64,000 bases of DNA from contig CP060220.1 of the NCBI GenBank assembly GCA_023898385.1, forward strand, positions 1-64,000, given 5' to 3'. The stretch is from Pseudobdellovibrionaceae bacterium. GTDB taxonomy: Bacteria; Bdellovibrionota; Bdellovibrionia; Bdellovibrionales; UBA1609. The notes beneath the pieces are model-generated. The model did no database searches. It was not told the DNA's origin and worked only from the letters and a program-made list of their open reading frames with translations. Of this stretch, positions 62,548 to 64,000 are shown in pieces. The translations under genes and the position numbers were made by a program. How positions within the stretch are numbered: position 1 is the stretch's first letter; every line of letters begins with the position of its first letter.

Positions 62548-63537
62548 TTGCAAGATGTAATGACAAAAAACGACAATGGCGCTGGTCTAGTGAGCGTGTT
62601 GGTGTTTTTAGGCGTATCAATGACAGTAATGTTGAGTTTGTTGACTTTGATCAATAATTTAACAAGGGCTCAGTCACGAGTTCAAACAAAAATGGATTCT
62701 TTGTTGCTTAGGGATGAACTCGCTGCACTGTTTTGGGATTCAGCTGTGTGTACGGAGGTATTCCAGGGTCAAGAGCTTGACGTGACTGCGGAGTCAGTGG
62801 CAGAGAAATTAAGGCAAAGGGCTTCAGACATTAAAAATCGAAATCTCGGCCACACTACCCTGGGTAAATATCAGCTAGGTGTGGCAAAGTTGAATGATTT
62901 GCCAATTCAAGTTGTTGGACCGGCGGGCACCGACTATTTGGCCCGCGCATATGTAGAAATTGATTCGCCTTATAACTTTAATCCGCCAGCTGTATTGTTA
63001 AAGGTCACCGTGTCCAGCGGTAAAATCACAAGCTGTTCATCTAATACCAGGGACTTAACCGTTGTTGCTGACAACCAAAGTGGTGATGGTTGGGATTCAG
63101 GGACAGATCAAAGTTCTTTGGATTCCCGTGCCGCATGCCACTACGAAACGTCAAACTTCATTATTGACGCTAAAGTTGAAAAACATCAGCCGCCAGGAGG
63201 AGGGTACGGTTCTTCCTTTTATGTAGGTAAACTGTACGGGAAGTGGAAAACCCCTGATCCTGGCTTGCCGACGGGTTTTAGTGTGGAGTGCAGTTCGGGT
63301 AATGCATCGTCGCCGTGGGAAACCGAGTCGAGTGGGGTGATCACCTGGGATTGTTGGATCAGCGAAAGTGGCACAAGTGAACCCACCAGTACAAAATATC
63401 AAGTTTGCTCATGGGTTGATAAAACTGGTAGCGATGAAGTTTTGCGAGCACAGATTGTCAATTCTATAGGTGGGTCCTGTCGAGATAATATTTCTAGCAA
63501 AGTTATAACTTGTTCGGAGCCGCTGGCGGTGCCTTGA
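62548..63537 (+). CDS. pilin-like (type IV N-terminal) exported protein
   Basis: 329 residues from a TTG with GGAGG 8 bases upstream. DNGAGLVSVLVFLGVSMTVM resembles a prepilin-type leader and hydrophobic helix with cleavage near GAG, but lacks the usual Glu at +5. The remainder is a secreted domain with many Cys (about 10). Possibly a minor pilin or pseudopilin. Confidence 0.65.
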   Translation: MQDVMTKNDNGAGLVSVLVFLGVSMTVMLSLLTLINNLTRAQSRVQTKMDSLLLRDELAALFWDSAVCTEVFQGQELDVTAESVAEKLRQRASDIKNRNLGHTTLGKYQLGVAKLNDLPIQVVGPAGTDYLARAYVEIDSPYNFNPPAVLLKVTVSSGKITSCSSNTRDLTVVADNQSGDGWDSGTDQSSLDSRAACHYETSNFIIDAKVEKHQPPGGGYGSSFYVGKLYGKWKTPDPGLPTGFSVECSSGNASSPWETESSGVITWDCWISESGTSEPTSTKYQVCSWVDKTGSDEVLRAQIVNSIGGSCRDNISSKVITCSEPLAVP

Positions 63538-63553
63538 AAAGAGCAAGGCTTTT
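63531..63553 (+). terminator. intrinsic terminator of the pilin-like gene
   Basis: GCCTTG and CAAGGC pair around AAAAGAG and are followed by TTTT. The stem overlaps the stop codon. The following 63554-63746 shows no gene. Confidence 0.65.
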
Positions 63554-63746
63554 GAGCAGGTTTTGTCCATTTTGGCCTATAGCGTCTTCAAGTAGACTAT
63601 GGCGCCAGGTGAGTGTTTCCGTCTTGGGTCAAGGTGGCTTTATTGATCCCAGGGGGAGCCCTAGTCGCAATTGATTCACGTATTAATTCACGTCATCCCA
63701 CAATAACTCCTGTATCAATTCGAGACTAAAAAAACCAAAAAATCCC

Positions 63747-63774
63747 TCAAGGTTTGTCGACTTTCGTCCGATCT
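63747..63774 (+). promoter_or_regulatory. candidate sigma-28 promoter for the last lipoprotein
   Basis: TCAAG, 15 bases, TCCGATCT. Weaker than the others but ideally spaced, about 55 bases upstream of the start. Confidence 0.4.
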
Positions 63775-63827
63775 ATATTCGAAGACCTATTTGATAGATG
63801 TTGAACGTTAAAAAGGGTTAGAAGAGA

Positions 63828-64000
63828 TTGGAAAAGCTTTTTTATAAAATCATCGATATCGTATTTGGGCGTGCAAAGATATTTTTGCAAGTCGGGGCCA
63901 TCGTTCAACTTATTTTTGCAGTTGGTTGCAGCATTGGCGATACGACGTTGACGGGTAACTTTATGGGGGCGCTTAAATCCACGGCCGCCCTCAGCCTTGA
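63828..64000 (+). CDS. lipoprotein N-terminus (cut by window end)
   Basis: 57 residues visible from a TTG preceded by an AG-rich stretch (AGAAGAG). A signal peptide ends in lipobox AVGC (Cys34), then CSIGDTTLTGNFMG, the same kind of post-Cys motif as the lipoproteins at 873, 34185 and 46943. The rest lies beyond the window. Confidence 0.7.
   Translation, partial: MEKLFYKIIDIVFGRAKIFLQVGAIVQLIFAVGCSIGDTTLTGNFMGALKSTAALSL

Noticed and set aside
1..64000. CRISPR arrays
   Set aside because: No regularly spaced short direct repeats were seen.

Overview
The window looks like a chromosomal segment of a Gram-negative bacterium of the Bdellovibrio group (Bdellovibrionota). This is inferred from gene content: a SpoVG homologue in a Gram-negative, a complete MoxR/Bat aerotolerance operon with lytic transglycosylases, many lipoproteins, candidate sigma-28 type promoters, and a free-standing c-di-GMP-I aptamer that ends in a strong terminator. 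No rRNA gene or named marker fixes the species. Core genes (smc, ftsY, rny, tyrS, glyS, ppdK, zapA, iscS) show that this is chromosome and not a plasmid.

Layout. 1-2700: tRNA-Gln, spoVG and a parallel beta-helix lipoprotein, all on the minus strand. 2700-5750: an HNH nuclease remnant, then a membrane protein and an overlapping GT2 glycosyltransferase. 5780-8367 (minus): an envelope protease operon with an HtpX-like protein that has lost its zinc ligands, a DUF1844 protein and HtrA/DegP. 8430-18425 (plus): MoxR, DUF58, an anchored protein, BatA, BatB, BatC, BatD and a Slt70-like transglycosylase, tightly overlapped; an MltD-like LysM lipoprotein follows. 20082-20460 (minus): the c-di-GMP aptamer RNA, convergent with mltD. 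20580-23468: a REP-type transposase element with inverted ends, then a small insertion bounded by a 121-bp duplication of the mrp 3' end.

24172-33987 is housekeeping: a J-like anchored protein, glyS, ppdK, smc, ftsY. 34185-37419 (minus): a beta-propeller lipoprotein and an M48 metalloprotease. A giant hairpin element (37585-37790) precedes a two-gene module of a winged-helix protein and a DUF6036/AbiEii-like nucleotidyltransferase. 39290-45279: an AsmA-like protein, a small lipoprotein and a PD40/TPR protein. 45199-49748: a second insertion, bounded by a 148-bp direct repeat, with an IS481-type element, a second beta-helix lipoprotein, a glycosyltransferase scrap and a DUF4160/ribbon-helix-helix pair. 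49657-56760: a haem lipoprotein, a Na/Pi symporter, a second giant hairpin (about 52118-52307), then zapA, 5-FTHF cyclo-ligase, rny, tyrS and a ferredoxin. 56757-64000: small proteins, an Fe-S pair (IscA-type, IscS), acyl-CoA dehydrogenase, a septation-protein-like membrane protein, a pilin-like protein, and the start of another lipoprotein.

The strongest unusual signals are: (1) the orphan c-di-GMP-I aptamer, with tiny well-spaced ORFs upstream, one of which ends inside the P1 stem; (2) two copies of a roughly 75-nt conserved dyad core, each embedded in a long near-perfect palindrome whose arms share no sequence between copies; (3) two insertions flanked by 120-150 bp duplications of host gene 3' ends; (4) four lipoproteins sharing a motif after the lipidated Cys, all with sigma-28-like promoters. 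All calls come from reading sequence and from family knowledge; no database search was run.
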